A stretch of DNA of 64,000 bases from Macrostomum hystrix. Its lineage: Eukaryota; Platyhelminthes; Macrostomidae. Where the stretch lies: contig CATNEN010000029.1 of assembly GCA_950097015.1 (NCBI GenBank), positions 4,979,501 to 5,043,500 on the forward strand, in the 5' to 3' direction. Positions within the stretch are counted from its first letter, which is position 1; every line of letters starts with the position of its first letter. A model generated the notes under the pieces. The model was not told the origin of the DNA. It did no database searches and saw only the letters and a list, made by a program, of their open reading frames with translations. Made by a program: the position numbers and the translations under genes. This document shows positions 32,089-52,095 of the stretch, piece after piece.

Positions 32089-32430
32089 GACTAAAGCAAG
32101 TAATAATACTGCAGGACACGAGTCACTATCCGGCAACATTTTATTCGTGTTTAAATTAAACGGATAAATAAAAATAAAATATCCTATTTAGTGCCGCTTT
32201 ATATTTACATAATAGAAAAATATATTTCCCTAAACAAATATATATTTATATCTTCTGAATAAACAGCAGTCGAAAATAAGGTTTTTATTTAAAAATTGCT
32301 GCGTATTACTGTTGAATATACGTCACCGCGTTTAAATTGAAATAGAAAATACATTTTTCGTCAAATCAAACGTACAGTCTGGATATAGATCCCAGTGACT
32401 AAATTATATTACTGCATTTTTAACTTTAAC

Positions 32431-32432
32431 AG
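32431..32432 (+). promoter_or_regulatory. Possible acceptor before the VCP start codon
   Basis: TTTTTAACTTTAACAG ends 16 bases before the proposed VCP ATG. It could serve spliced-leader addition or a 5' UTR intron. Confidence 0.35.
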
Positions 32433-32448
32433 TTGCTGCATTTTTATT

Positions 32449-40598
<8,150 letters not shown>

Positions 40599-41037
40599 AG
40601 TCCAAGTGGCGGTGCGTTCTTGTTGGACTTGCTTTGGTGTAACACAGACCAACTTATGCATACTAGTATTTGCTATATTATTATTATTAAACTAGGAAGG
40701 ACAAGCGCTTATTCAGGCACCTGATTGATAAAATAACTTATCTGTATACCTGATGACATTTCACACTTTTTTCAAACTGGTTTTCTGTGGAACAATCGAT
40801 AATTTAATATCCCTCTTAACTATATAAATGTACCTACTAAGTGTTCGTTTTATACCTCTAAACACAGGCTTGTTAGTAAGACTACTATTATCAGAGTGGG
40901 AGGCTGTCATCAATTATCAATTTAATTACCTGAACTAAACACTTTTAAACTTCTAGTTTTGATAAGCCCCAGAATTAAATGTAGACCACTGCCCAGTTTG
41001 TGTGCAATTTATTGTTTTCTCTATAGAAAAAACTCGA

Positions 41038-41043
41038 AATAAA
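41038..41043 (+). terminator. Candidate VCP poly(A) signal
   Basis: AATAAA about 440 bases after the VCP stop codon. Confidence 0.35.
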
Positions 41044-41154
41044 ATTTCGATGTTTTACAAGAAAAAAGCATCAATGGTTTTATTCCGTCTCCTATGCAGT
41101 TTTGCGTTTCTCGGCTCACTAAGATAACCAGTTTTTGTTTTCTAAATTGAACAT

Positions 41155-41160
41155 TTTATT
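41155..41160 (-). terminator. Candidate foxF poly(A) signal
   Basis: AATAAA on the minus strand about 520 bases after the foxF stop; another is at 41079-41084. If used, the two 3' UTRs would nearly meet or overlap. Confidence 0.35.
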
Positions 41161-41677
41161 GTTTTGCAGAAAACTCTAATTGCAAATGCTAATTTTCTTC
41201 TCTTAGTGCACTTATTGACAGTCTCTTAGTTTTCCGTTTCTCAAACAAATATATCAAATCGAAAATCGTTCCTTTCTCTAATTCTAACTCTCCTACGTCT
41301 TCAGGCGCGCAAGTTTGTTTTAAAAAGGCGATAAAAACAAAGAACTGTAACAAACATATTTTTTTTGTATTTTTTGTACCGACAAAGGTCGTATAATATT
41401 TTAAGGAACTGCAACCGAACTAGTTAAACTGAATAAAACAATATTTACCATCAAAACAGATTTTCTTTTTAACAACATCGAAACGAGACTAGAGCTCAAT
41501 TTTTATCAGCGTTCAAAAAAAGACAAATATGCGCTGCTGATACTACTTACAATAAAAGTAGCGGCAAGTTGCGTTACAATTCAGAACACATGCGAAACAT
41601 TTTACACGGGAAACAAAGTTGCCATTGATACTACTGCTTTGGGTAGTATTACTTAAAAAATTGACTATGTAAAAACG

Positions 41678-42525
41678 TCAGGAAATTGCAGGATAAGCGG
41701 ACAAACGACGACAATCTGCGGTCATTGCCGAGTCGGACGGCGTTAGATGCTGCTGCATCGGTGGCAGCGCCGGCGGAGCATCGAAGCAGATACCCTCAAA
41801 CTGGGCAGTAGCAGCTGTGTCTGAGATGTGCTGGTGCTGTTGATTCAAACCACCTGCTTGCTGTTGGTAGGCAGGACCGTAGCTCCCAAGGGAGGGAAAT
41901 CCCCAAGCAAAAGGCTGCTCGTGCGGATGCTGAAACTGAGCTTGATGCTGTTGGTACACGTGGTGATGGTACTGCTGCTGCTGCTGCTGGTAATTAAAGC
42001 CAGGATAACCAGTTGCAGCGGCGGCTGCAGCTGCTGCCGCAGCGGCCGCCGCGGCAGCCGTCGCGCTGGACGCGGATGAATACGGCGGGCAGTCCGCGAC
42101 ACCGCCCAGATTGTCGACAACGTCGACGTTGCTGACGCCAATAAGATCCCCGTGACGGTGCGTACCGTGCTGGTGCTGCAGTTGGTGCTGATGGTACCAA
42201 GACTGATGCAGATTATGCTGTGGTGGACAATCGAGGCGATCGCCGACAACTTCCGGATAAGCCGAGTGAGCGTTGTTTGTCGTTGGCAGCGTTGCTAACT
42301 GCGCCGAGGCACTCGATGTTGAAGTCTCACCGCTGGGCCCCGTTGCTGCCGCAGCTGAGAGCGCGGACTTCGAGCCGGCCGGGTTGTGAACCTGCTGCTG
42401 GTGCTGCTGTCCGCCGGACTTGCGTCGGAAGCCTCTTGGTCGTCGACGATAGCTGCCCTCCTCGAACATGAACTCGGCCTGGTGATCTAGAGTCCAGTAG
42501 TGGCCCTTGCCTGGCCTGCCAATTC
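41678..42525 (-). CDS. foxF: foxF exon 4: forkhead wing and C-terminus
   Basis: The acceptor CATCCTGCAG completes Gly, then [13 protein letters not shown] and [18 protein letters not shown]. The rest is polyAla and His/Gln-rich with [11 protein letters not shown]; stop at 41678. Confidence 0.95.
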
Positions 42526-45500
42526 CTGCAGGATGTTAGCGGATGTAGACTTTCACTGCTGTCTTTACTCAATGGCGAATTGATGATAAATATGATCATA
42601 ATAGAAACATATCAGAAACAATCGATGTGGCTTGTCAAGGAAGATTCATAGTCGGCGTTAGCAGGCAATGACGCATCACTTGGCGACAATCAACCCGCCT
42701 GCGGCCAGTGGGTAGGCTATTCTGTCTATGCTACTCGTAGTTATGCCTATAGGAACACACTCATACAGGTGGATATACTGCTCAGGCTTCTCAGACTTAA
42801 GCCGTGTAACTATAGCTCAATGTGCCTTTGGCGGCTGGTCCTTGAGGGCGTAAATCGCGCAGCAAGCCCCCAAGCCTTAGCTCTCCGCAGCTGCGCCCCA
42901 AATGAATGCGGCCACGCCGCGGAATCGAGCTCAGAGACCTTGGTGTGATCTGCCAAGCTAAACTATTTATAGTTTAGGTGTCTTAAAATAGCAGAAGCTG
43001 AATCTTCATGATGGCAAATTTAAATTTCAGGGCCTAAGTTTTGCTAAGAAAAGTGCCCGCAGAAGCGCCGTGAATATCAGGCTCCGTGTCGCATAGCAAA
43101 ATGTGGCTGTCCGTTAAAAATCAGTAAGAGAAAACGGTAAAAGAGAAGACAATCATTCATTATAGATTGTCCTGGCTGAGGCAGCTGAATGTGAATTACT
43201 GTGTGACAGCGGCTGCAGAAGACTGATTAATAAAGCCGAGAGCGTTCAGCAAGGTGCAGTACCTTCGTGCCCCCCGTCGATTCGATGCAGACATTCGAGG
43301 CAGATTTTGTGGGAAAATCAGCCAGCAAAAGGCTTCCAGGACCGGACAAATCCTTCCAAGAAAAATGGGAGATTTCTTTTTCATCCGCACACCAAGAAAG
43401 CGGCCCCCGCTGCGACTAACTGCGGGCGGCATCGAAAACTTTCACAATCCCCCGGAGCCATTAGAAGATAAAGACGGCAAAACTCCGCTGGCAAAATAAA
43501 CTGAAAATCCCAGGAAGATTGGCGAAAAATACCAAAGATGGCAACCCTTTACTATGCTGTGCGCGATTAGCACACTCACCTTTGGGCAGCTTGATGAAGC
43601 ACTCGTTCAGGGACAGGTTGTGCCTCACCGAATTCTTCCAGCCCTGGTATTGGCCGCGGAAGAAGGCAAAATTCTCCTGCAGATATTGATAGATTTCGGC
43701 CAGTGTGCAGCGGCGAACTGGCGACGACTGGATGGCCATGACAATCAGGGCGATGTACGAGTAGGGCGGCTTCTCCGACCTCCGGCCTGCCCCTGCTGCT
43801 GCGGCTGCTGCTGCTGCATAGTACAATAGTAGGAGTGTGAGAAATGGAATAGTAGGAGTGTGAGAAATGGAATAGTAGGAGTGTGAGAAATGGAATAGTA
43901 GGAGTGTGAGAAATGGAATAGTAGGAGTGTGAGAAATCGAATAGTAGGAGTGTGAGAAATGGAATAGTAGGAGTGTGAGAAATGGAATAGTAGGAGTGTG
44001 AGAAATGGAATAGTAGGAGTGTGAGAAATCGAATAGTAGGAGTGTGAGAAATGGAATAGTAGGAGTGTGAGAAATGGAATAGTAGGAGTGTGAGAAATGA
44101 AACATTGTAGAAATGAAATGGAATAGTAGAAGTGTGAGAAATGGAATAGTAGGAGTGTGAGAAATGGAATAGTAGGAGTGTGAGAAATGAAACATTGTAG
44201 AAATGAAATGGAATAGTAGAAGTGTGAGAAATGGAATAGTAGGAGTGTGAGAAATGGAATAGTAGGAGTGTGAGAAATGGAATAGTAGGAGTGTGAGAAA
44301 TGGAATAGTAGGAGTGTGAGAAATGGAATAGTAGGAGTGTGAGAAATGGAATAGTAGGAGTGTGAGAAATGGAATAGTAGGAGTGTGAGAAATGGAATAG
44401 TAGGAGTGTGAGAAATGGAATAGTAGGAGTGTGAGAAATGGAATAGTAGGAGTGTGAGAAATGGAATAGTAGGAGTGTGAGAAATGGAATAGTAGGAGTG
44501 TGAGAAATGGAATAGTAGGAGTGTGAGAAATGGAATAGTAGGAGTGTGAGAAATGGAATAGTAGGAGTGTGAGAAATGGAATAGTAGGAGTGTGAGAAAT
44601 GGAATAGTAGGAGTGTGAGAAATGGAATAGTAGGAGTGTGAGAAATGGAATAGTAGGAGTGTGAGAAATGGAATAGTAGGAGTGTGAGACATGGAATAGT
44701 AGGAGTGTGAGAAATGGAATACTAGGAGTGTGAGAAATGGAATACTAGGAGTGTGAGACATGGAATAGTAGGAGTGTGAGAAATGGAATACTAGGAGTGT
44801 GAGAAATGGAATAGTAGGAGTGTGAGAAATGGAATAGTAGGAGTGTGAGAAATGGAATAGTAAGAGTGTGAGAAATGGAATAGTAGGAGTGTGAGAAATG
44901 GAATAGTAGGAGTGTGAGAAATGGAATAGTAGGAGTGTGAGAAATGGAATAGTAGGAGTGTGAGAAATGGAATAGTAGGAGTGTGAGAAATGGAATAGTA
45001 GGAGTGTGAGAAATGGAATAGTAGGAGTGTGAGACATGGAATAGTAGGAGTGTGAGAAATGGAATACTAGGAGTGTGAGAAATGGAATAGTAGGAGTGTG
45101 AGACATGGAATAGTAGGAGTGTGAGAAATGGAACACTGAGACTGTGAGAAATGGAACCCTGAGACTGAGAAATGGAGCCCTGAGACTGTGAGAAATGGAA
45201 CCCTGAGACTGTGAGAAATGGAGCACTGAGACTGTGAGAAACGGAACCCTGAGACTGTGAGAAATGGAGCACTGAGACTGTGAGAAACGGAACCCTGAGA
45301 CTGTGAGAAATGGAACCCTGAGACTGTGAGAAATGGAGCACTGAGACTGTGAGAAATGGAGCACTGAGACTGTGAGAAATGGAACACTGAGACTGTGAGA
45401 AATGGAACCCTGAGACTGTGAGAAATGTAATCTTTAATTCACAAAGTGCGCTGACATAATTGTGCTTCCTGGAAGCCAGGAAGTAAATTTCGATGGCAGG

Positions 45501-48500
45501 TTGGGAGACAAATTCGACCTTGGCTTAGGGAAACAGACTTGACATTGGTAATGTGCAGTGTTGTCTGCTGCAGATCAAACATAGTCAAGGCAACCAAAGT
45601 TAGCATTGTCAGTTGGTTTGTCAGCCAAAATTTAGAGACAAGTTATGACGCATATTTTCACAGATAGATAAACCACATGATCGTCATGAAACAATTCCTT
45701 CACATGTGATTTACCATTGCATATAGTCTAATTCTGCTATCAACTGTTTTATTATGTTCTGTTCTCTTCTCTTCTGTTCTGTACTGCTCTCTTCTGTTCT
45801 GTTCTGTTCTCTTCTGTTCTGTTCTGTTCTGTTCTCTTCTGTTCTGTTCTGTTCTGTTCTGTTCTGTTCTGTATTGTTCTGTTCTGTTCTGTTCTGTTCT
45901 GTTCTGTTCTGTTCTGTACTGTTCTCTTCTGTTCTGTTCTGTTCTCTTCTCTTCTGTTCTGTTCTGTTCTGTTCTGTACTGTTCTCTTCTGTTCTGTTCT
46001 GTTCTCTTCTCTTCTGTTCTGTACTGTTCTGTTCTGTTCTGCACTGTTCTGTACTGCTCTGTTCTGTTCTGTTCTGTACTGTTCTCTTCTGTTCTGTTCT
46101 GTTCTCTTCTCTTCTGTTCTGTTCTGTTCTGTTCTGTACTGTTCTCTTCTGTTCTGTTCTGTTCTCTTCTGTTCTGTACTATTCTCTTCTGTTCTGTTCT
46201 GTTCTGTTCTCTTCTGTTCTGTTCTGTTCTGTTCTGTTCTGTACTGTTCTCTTCTGTTCTGTTCTGTTCTCTTCTCTTCTGTTCTGTACTGTTCTGTTCT
46301 GTTCTGCACTGTTCTGTACTGCTCTGTTCTGTTCTGTTCTGTTCTGTACTGTTTTGTTCTGTTCTGCACTGTTCTGTTCTGTTCTGTTCTGTTCTGTACT
46401 GTACTGTTCTGTTCTGTTCTGTACTGTTCTGTTCTGTTCTGTTTTCTTCTGTTCTGTACTGTTCTGTACTGTTCTGTACTGTTCTGTGTTGCCAATAAGT
46501 TAATTTCGCAAACCTTCAGCTCTCACTAAGAATGTAACTTTTTAGCGATCGCACATTTCTTAAACCGACTGTATAGACTTAATGAGCATTTCATTAATAA
46601 TTAATTCGATTCGTACTGCAAAAAAGACACTTTAATTTGAAAATAGATTCGGTCAAATATTTTATTTTATGCGCCATGAAAGCTTTACAAGCAAATCCCA
46701 CTTTCTTCACACTTTGATATAATTCTGATGCTGGCTTGTTTGTTCTGTTCTGTGTATTATATTGCTGTTATGAATCACAGTGAAATTCCATTTCTCTCAG
46801 TCTCATTCCATTTCTCACAGTTCTCATTCCATTTCTTACAAGTCTCATTCCATTTCTCACAGGTCTCATTCCATTTCTCGCAGGTCTCACTCCATTTCTC
46901 ACACAGTCTGATTCGTATTTCTAACAGTCTTATTCAGTTTTAGCGTAAAATATGTACTTTACTAGAAGTAGATGTACTCCAACTATGTTTAGGCCTAGCC
47001 CAATACCAAACAATTGTATATTAGCTGTTTAAATATGGTTGGGTGTTGCGTCTATGGGCTGAACAGGGACACCGACTGCAAACTGGGTCAAGTCTAAATT
47101 TTGTACATAAAATTTATCAAGAGAAGAAATTAACCTGTAGTTTCTAATTAAGGAACTGACAACTGACAGCTGTTTCACTTGTAAACACGGCAGATGCGTG
47201 GCAAAAAACAATGAGCGGAAGTGATCTAATTGAACAGTGCTGAATGTGCAGGATTTCGATGATAATTCACAATCATCCCATCTAATTAGACACAAGGCGA
47301 CACGAATATCTAATTTAGCCTAATCCATGTGAATATTGACAAATTTAGCATTTTTTGTTAAATTCTGGGCGGAATTTTGCCAGAAATTAAACTATTTATG
47401 GACTGGGAGGATTTGAGCACACAGGTGGGCGCAGGTGCCCAGGTAGCAACGGAATGTTCTAAGCGGCTAAAAATTGCGTGGAAGGCTGAGTTAGTAGGCC
47501 GTGTGTTAGCTCTTCAAAGTCTCAACTTCAGTCTCACAGTTGGTGAGTGCCTTGAGACTTTTCAATTTAATAGAAATTATCATTATGATATTGGAAAATT
47601 CACCGTAAAGCTGGAAATTGCCTTCAGCCTAAAATTTTCCCAATTCAGAATATTTCCCAAATCTTTCCAAAACTTCCCAAATCTACAACTTTCCCCAATC
47701 TAGAACTTTCCCGAATCTAGCAATTTCCCAAATCTAGATATTTCCCAAATTTTGAAATTTCTCAAATCTAGAACTTTCCAAAATCTAGAACTTTCCCGAA
47801 TCTAGCACTTTCCCAAATCTAGCACTTTCCCGAATCTAGCACTTTCCCGAATCTAGCACTTTCCCAAATCTAGCACTTTCCCGAATCTAGCACTTTCCCG
47901 AATCTAGCACTTTCCCAAATCTAGCACTTTCCCGAATCTAGCACTTTCCCGAATCTAGCACTTTCCCGAATCTAGCACTTTCCCGAATCTAGCACTTTCC
48001 CGAATCTAGCAGTTTCCAAAATCTAGATATTTCCCAAATCTTGAAATTTCTCAAATCTACAACTTTCCAATATCTAGAGCTTCCCAAATCTACAACATTC
48101 CCAAATCTACAACTTTCCCAAATCTACAACTTTCCCAAATCTACAACTTTCCCAAATCTACAACTTTCCCAAATCTACAACTTTCCCAAATCTACAACTT
48201 TCCTAAATCTACAACTTTCCCAAATCTACAACTTTCCTAAATCTACAACTTTCCCAAATCTAGAATTTCCCAAATCTATAATTTCCCGAATCTAGAGCTT
48301 CCCAAACCTACAACTTTCCCAAATCTAGAACTTCCCGAATCTAGAAATTTCCTAAATCTAGAACCTTCTCAAATCTACAACTTTCCCAAATCTACAACTT
48401 TCGCAAATCTACAACTTTCCCAAATCTACAACTTTCCCAAATCTACAACTTTCCCAGATCTACAACTTTCCCGAATCTAGAATTTCCCAAATCTACAACT

Positions 48501-49207
48501 TTCCCAAATCTACAACTTTCCCAAATCTACAACTTTCCCAAATCTAGAACTTCCTGAATCTAGAAATTTCTTAACTCTAGAAATTTTCCAAATCTAGAAA
48601 TTTCCCAAATGTCTAAATTTTTCTAAACCTATGAACTTCCTGAATCGAGAACTTTTCTTAATCTAGAGCTTTGCCAGATTCCAAATTTCTAACGCAGCTG
48701 ATGCTGATTAAATCAAGAAATAAACAATTATATTTTTCAAGGGCATAACTTATTTCCTTAGAGCTGAGCTAAAAACTGCTGACCTATTTCTTAATCTGAA
48801 ACTCTACCTGCGAATGAGAAGCGAAAGGTGTGGAAGATATGAAAATCAATTCCTTCGATCTCTTGCCTTGACTTTTATCGCCATGGTCGCTGGTGTCCTC
48901 TTCGGTGTCGGCTGCTGCTGCTGCTGCTGCCTGCTTGTCTGGCGGTGTCGCAGCCTCCTCCACCGGCCTAGTAGGCATCAGCGAGTCAGCCCAGGCAGCT
49001 CCGAGATTCGCAGACTCCGTTGGTTCCGCTTTGACGCTGTCGGCAAATTGACAACCGCCTGCGGCATGTTGAGATTGTGGAATCGGAAGGCGTTGTAACT
49101 GAGACTGAGATTTTTATAATTCAAAATGAGCACAGCTCACCGAAATGGTCAACATAGCATGATCTGCTGTTGCCATTTGATGGCAGTTGGCTCAACAGGC
49201 AGTGCGA

Positions 49208-49255
<48 letters not shown>

Positions 49256-49303
49256 AATAAACTGTCCGGAGCGACCAGCCGTGCTAGGCCCAACATAGTC
49301 CAT
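41678..49303 (-). CDS. foxF: FoxF forkhead transcription factor, 4 exons
   Basis: FoxF proteins specify visceral mesoderm and, in planarians, non-body-wall muscle and associated cells. Phase-consistent exons: 49303-49141, 49058-48873, 43813-43580, 42525-41678; 1,431 nt, 476 residues. The forkhead domain runs from [18 protein letters not shown] through helix 3 [20 protein letters not shown] to [12 protein letters not shown]. The block [19 protein letters not shown] right after the domain is diagnostic of FoxF rather than FoxQ, FoxL or FoxC. The N-terminus has a run of about 15 Gln. The C-terminus is low complexity (polyAla, His/Gln-rich) and ends SAYPAIS. The exon 2 3' edge is uncertain: the only donor giving correct phase (AAAA/GTCAAG at 48872) is weak, while the stronger CAG/GTAGAG at 48807 breaks the frame unless another exon exists. 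The gene is tail-to-tail with VCP. Confidence 0.93.
42745..42965 (-). mobile_element. tRNA-related SINE (copy 3), foxF intron 3
   Basis: On the minus strand GAGCTCGATTCCGCGG, TTTGGGGCGCAGCTGCGGAG and GGGGGCTTGCTGCGCGATTT match copies 1 and 2. The 3' half is degraded. Confidence 0.78.
42966..43579. other. foxF intron 3 remainder
   Basis: Unique intron sequence; short frames at 43196-43499 on both strands are not exons by phase or motif. Confidence 0.5.
43580..43813 (-). CDS. foxF: foxF exon 3: forkhead N-terminal two thirds
   Basis: An Ala run leads into [33 protein letters not shown] and [20 protein letters not shown]. Donor AAAG/GTGAGT splits a Gly codon. The acceptor TACTATGCAG sits directly beside a 1.6-kb tandem array. 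Confidence 0.95.
43830..45430 (-). repeat. Tandem array, 23 bp unit, abutting the foxF forkhead exon
   Basis: About 70 copies. On the gene strand the unit is TCCTACTATTCCATTTCTCA plus CAC, pyrimidine-rich and without AG. A second unit class containing CAGGGTTCCATTTCTCAC occupies 45125-45430. The array ends about 16 bases from the exon 3 acceptor. Confidence 0.96.
45755..46495 (+). repeat. TTCTG pentanucleotide array, foxF intron 2
   Basis: About 148 pentamers of TTCTG with TACTG and TTCTC variants over 740 bp; open in several frames on both strands for that reason only. Confidence 0.96.
46785..46935 (+). repeat. Short array related to the forkhead-side array but inverted
   Basis: About seven copies of CTCATTCCATTTCTCACAG. 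The core ATTCCATTTCTCAC is the gene-strand core of the 43830-45430 array, here in opposite orientation. Confidence 0.88.
46936..47684. other. foxF intron 2 interior
   Basis: Non-repetitive intron sequence. Frames at 47029-47295 (minus) and 47377-47703 (plus) have no recognisable motif. Confidence 0.5.
47685..48620 (+). repeat. Tandem array, 17 bp unit, foxF intron 2
   Basis: About 55 copies of ACAACTTTCCCAAATCT, with a block of AGCACTTTCCCGAATCT variants at 47800-48010. Confidence 0.95.
48873..49058 (-). CDS. foxF: foxF exon 2 (3' edge uncertain)
   Basis: The acceptor ATGCCGCAG gives an 82-base intron 1 and the frame [20 protein letters not shown], followed by an Ala run and an acidic stretch. 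It may instead end at 48808, which would need a further exon to restore phase. Confidence 0.6.
49141..49303 (-). CDS. foxF: foxF exon 1 with polyQ
   Basis: It opens [16 protein letters not shown], then a CAG run encoding about 15 Gln, then [13 protein letters not shown]. Donor TTCG/GTGAGC, phase 1. The other two frames of the CAG run hit stops. Confidence 0.75.
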
Positions 49304-49814
49304 TATTTAATATAAATTGAAGATCTCCGAGACGAGACGGACCGCAGGCCGGAGGAGGGGAAGGTCAGTGCGGCTGCAGCGGCGCCCTCTCTGTGTGTCG
49401 CCCCGGATGGTTCAAGGCAGACAAAACAGTGGAGTAAACACACCTGGATAAGTCAAGTGCTGCCTGTTGGCCCCTGAGCCTACCTGTCCCTATAGCAGGC
49501 AGGGAGTTTGTGTATACCTCTGTATCGTGTGTATACTAAATCACCGTCTCCCCTACTATCCGTTCGTGTGTGTGCGCGAGTGTGTGTTGTTGTCTGCCGG
49601 CCTCTGTTTATTCACCCGCGTGAGAGAATTTACATTTTTTAAAAGCCCCCTCCCCAACCTAATCCAGCCTCGGGGGCCGCCCAAAATTGGTTGCCAGGTG
49701 AGTTAGCGATGGAGCGACTGTCATTGGGTGTTACAGACACCTGTGCAGCTTCGTCCAATCAGAGAATGCCGCCAGTGAATTTAGTGGTCAATGACCAGTG
49801 CTCTGACCAGCCAC
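49304..49814. other. foxF 5' flank
   Basis: GC-rich sequence just upstream of the foxF ATG, probably 5' UTR and promoter. No TATA box is evident. Confidence 0.4.
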
Positions 49815-50855
49815 CTCTAATAATCCATTTACACATTCTAATCCATTTACAAATTCAAATCCATTCACACATTCTAATCCATTTACACATTCTAATCCAT
49901 TTACAAATTCAAATCCATTCACACATTCTAATTCATTTACATATTTATACACTCTAATCAGTTCACACATCTACTAATCCATTTTACATATTCTAATCCG
50001 TTCACACATCTACTAATCCATTTTACACATTCTAATCCGATCACACATATACTAATCCATTTTACACATTCTAATCCGTTCACACATCTACAAATCCATT
50101 TTACACATTCTAATCCGGTCACACATCTACTAATCCATTTTACATATTCTAATCCGTTCACACATCTACTAATCCGTTCACACATCTACTAATCCATTTT
50201 ACACATTCTAATCAATTCACACATCTACAAATCCATTTTACATATTCTAATCCGTTCACACATCTACAAATCCATTTTACATATTCTAATCCGTTCACAC
50301 ATCTACTAATCCATTTTAGACATTCTAATCAATTCACACATCTACAAATCCATTTTACACATTTGAATCCGTTCACACATCTACTAATCCGTTCACACAT
50401 CTACTAATCCATTTTACACATTCTAATCAATTCACACATCTACAAATCCATTTTACACATTCTAATCCGTTCACACATCTACTAATCCATTTTACATATT
50501 CTAATCCGTTCACACATCTACTAATCCATTTTACACATTCTAATCAATTCACACATCTACAAATCCATTTTACACATTCTAATCCGTTCACACATCTACT
50601 AATCCATTTTAGACATTCTAATCAATTCACACATCTACAAATCCATTTTACACATTTGAATCCGTTCACACATCTACTAATCCATTTTGCTCATTCTAAT
50701 CCGTTCACACATCTACTAATCCATTTTACATATTCTAATCCGTTCACACATCTACTAATCCATTTTACATATTCTAATCCGTTCACACATCTACTAATCC
50801 ATTTTACATATTCTAATCCGTTCACACATCTACTAATCCATTTTACATATTCTAT
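49815..50855 (+). repeat. Tandem array, 39 bp unit
   Basis: About 27 copies with cores CACATCTACTAATCCATTTT and ACACATTCTAATCCGTT. The left end has a simpler 17-bp sub-unit (ATCCATTTACACATTCT), which suggests how the 39-mer arose. Confidence 0.95.
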
Positions 50856-51394
50856 GCGGTTACTTAATTTGGCCTTCAAAAGTTTATCCGTTCAAGCATG
50901 GAAAAAACAGCAGTCGTTTCTGAATAAAATATTGCGTTGGGATTTTCAGTTTGGCTATAAATAGCTCGCAATTTGTTTGTCCGTCATTGAATTTTGTTGT
51001 CTGAAATTGTTTTCATGGAAACTTTAGCCAAATACATTCAGTGTTTTTTTTCAGACTCAAAAGAGATTTTTGCTTCGCAAAATCTGCCAACACATGAGTC
51101 CATTGTGTTGAAGCCGAAATGGAGGGCTTGTTTGGAAATGGCTGAGACGTGATTTGGATAAATGGCCAGATACCCTAATATGGTGAAGCTGTTGAGCAGA
51201 TTCAAAAGATGCCTCCCCAAAAAATTGTCTGATCCTCGTCTGGTCTGAGGATGAGTTCGAAAACAAAATCTTATACTTTGCCAAACAAAATATTTTGATT
51301 ATCCGATTATAGAAATTTCCAAATTTAAAGCTAAATGCACCTCAGCTGCATTATCATTTTTGGTTGGGGAAGGAAATATTAAAGTCTTTGAGAA
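50856..51394. other. Intergenic, nothing recognised
   Basis: Unique sequence; two overlapping 60-75-codon minus-strand frames without motifs. Confidence 0.45.
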
Positions 51395-52095
51395 TTCCCA
51401 CACAAGAGACACCTGTAGAAATGGCCCCTACTAACCTGTTGGATAGAGAAGAGACACCTGTAGAAATGGCCCTACTAACCTGTTGGATAGAGAAGAGACA
51501 CCTGTAGAAATGGCCCCTATATAACCTGTTGGATAGACAAGAGACACCTGTAGAAATGGCCCTACTAACCTGTTGGATAGAGAAGAGACACCTGTAGAAA
51601 TGGGCCTACTAACCTGTTGGATAGACAAGAGACACCTGTAGAAATGGGCCTACTAACCTGTTGGATAGACAAGAGACACCTGTAGAAATGGCCCTACTAA
51701 CCTGTTGGATAGAGAAGAGACACCTGTAGAAATGGCCCTACTAGTCTGTTGGATAGACAAGAGACACCTGTAGAAATGGCCCTACTAACCTGTTGGATAG
51801 AGAAGAGACACCTGTAGAAATGGCCCTACTAACCTGTTGGATAGAGAAGAGACACCTGTAGAAATGGCCCTACTAACCTGTTGGATAGAGAAGAGACACC
51901 TGTAGAAATGGCCCTACTAACCTGTTGGATAGACAAGAGACACCTGTAGAAATGGGCCTACTAACCTGTTGGATAGAGAAGAGACACCTGTAGAAATGGG
52001 CCTACTAAACTGTTGGATAGAGAAGAGACACCTGTAGAAATGGCCCTACTAACCTGTTGGATAGAGAAGAGACACCTGTAGAAATGGCTCTTCTA
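51395..52095 (+). repeat. Tandem array, 44 bp unit
   Basis: About 16 copies with core GAGACACCTGTAGAAATGGC and ACCTGTTGGATAGA. Confidence 0.95.

Larger units (their letters stand above)
40599..41677. other. VCP-foxF tail-to-tail intergenic region and 3' UTRs
   Basis: About 1.1 kb of AT-rich DNA without arrays, holding poly(A)-signal candidates for both genes. Confidence 0.6.

Noticed and set aside
43745-45364. 539-residue protein of HFSHSYYS repeats joined to an Ala/Gln tail
   Set aside because: It is the foxF intron array running into the forkhead exon; the genuine acceptor lies between them and the frame there differs from the forkhead frame.
45754-46503. 249-residue Cys/Leu/Phe/Ser protein resembling a membrane protein
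   Set aside because: Pentanucleotide array; hydrophobicity is a by-product of TTCTG translation.
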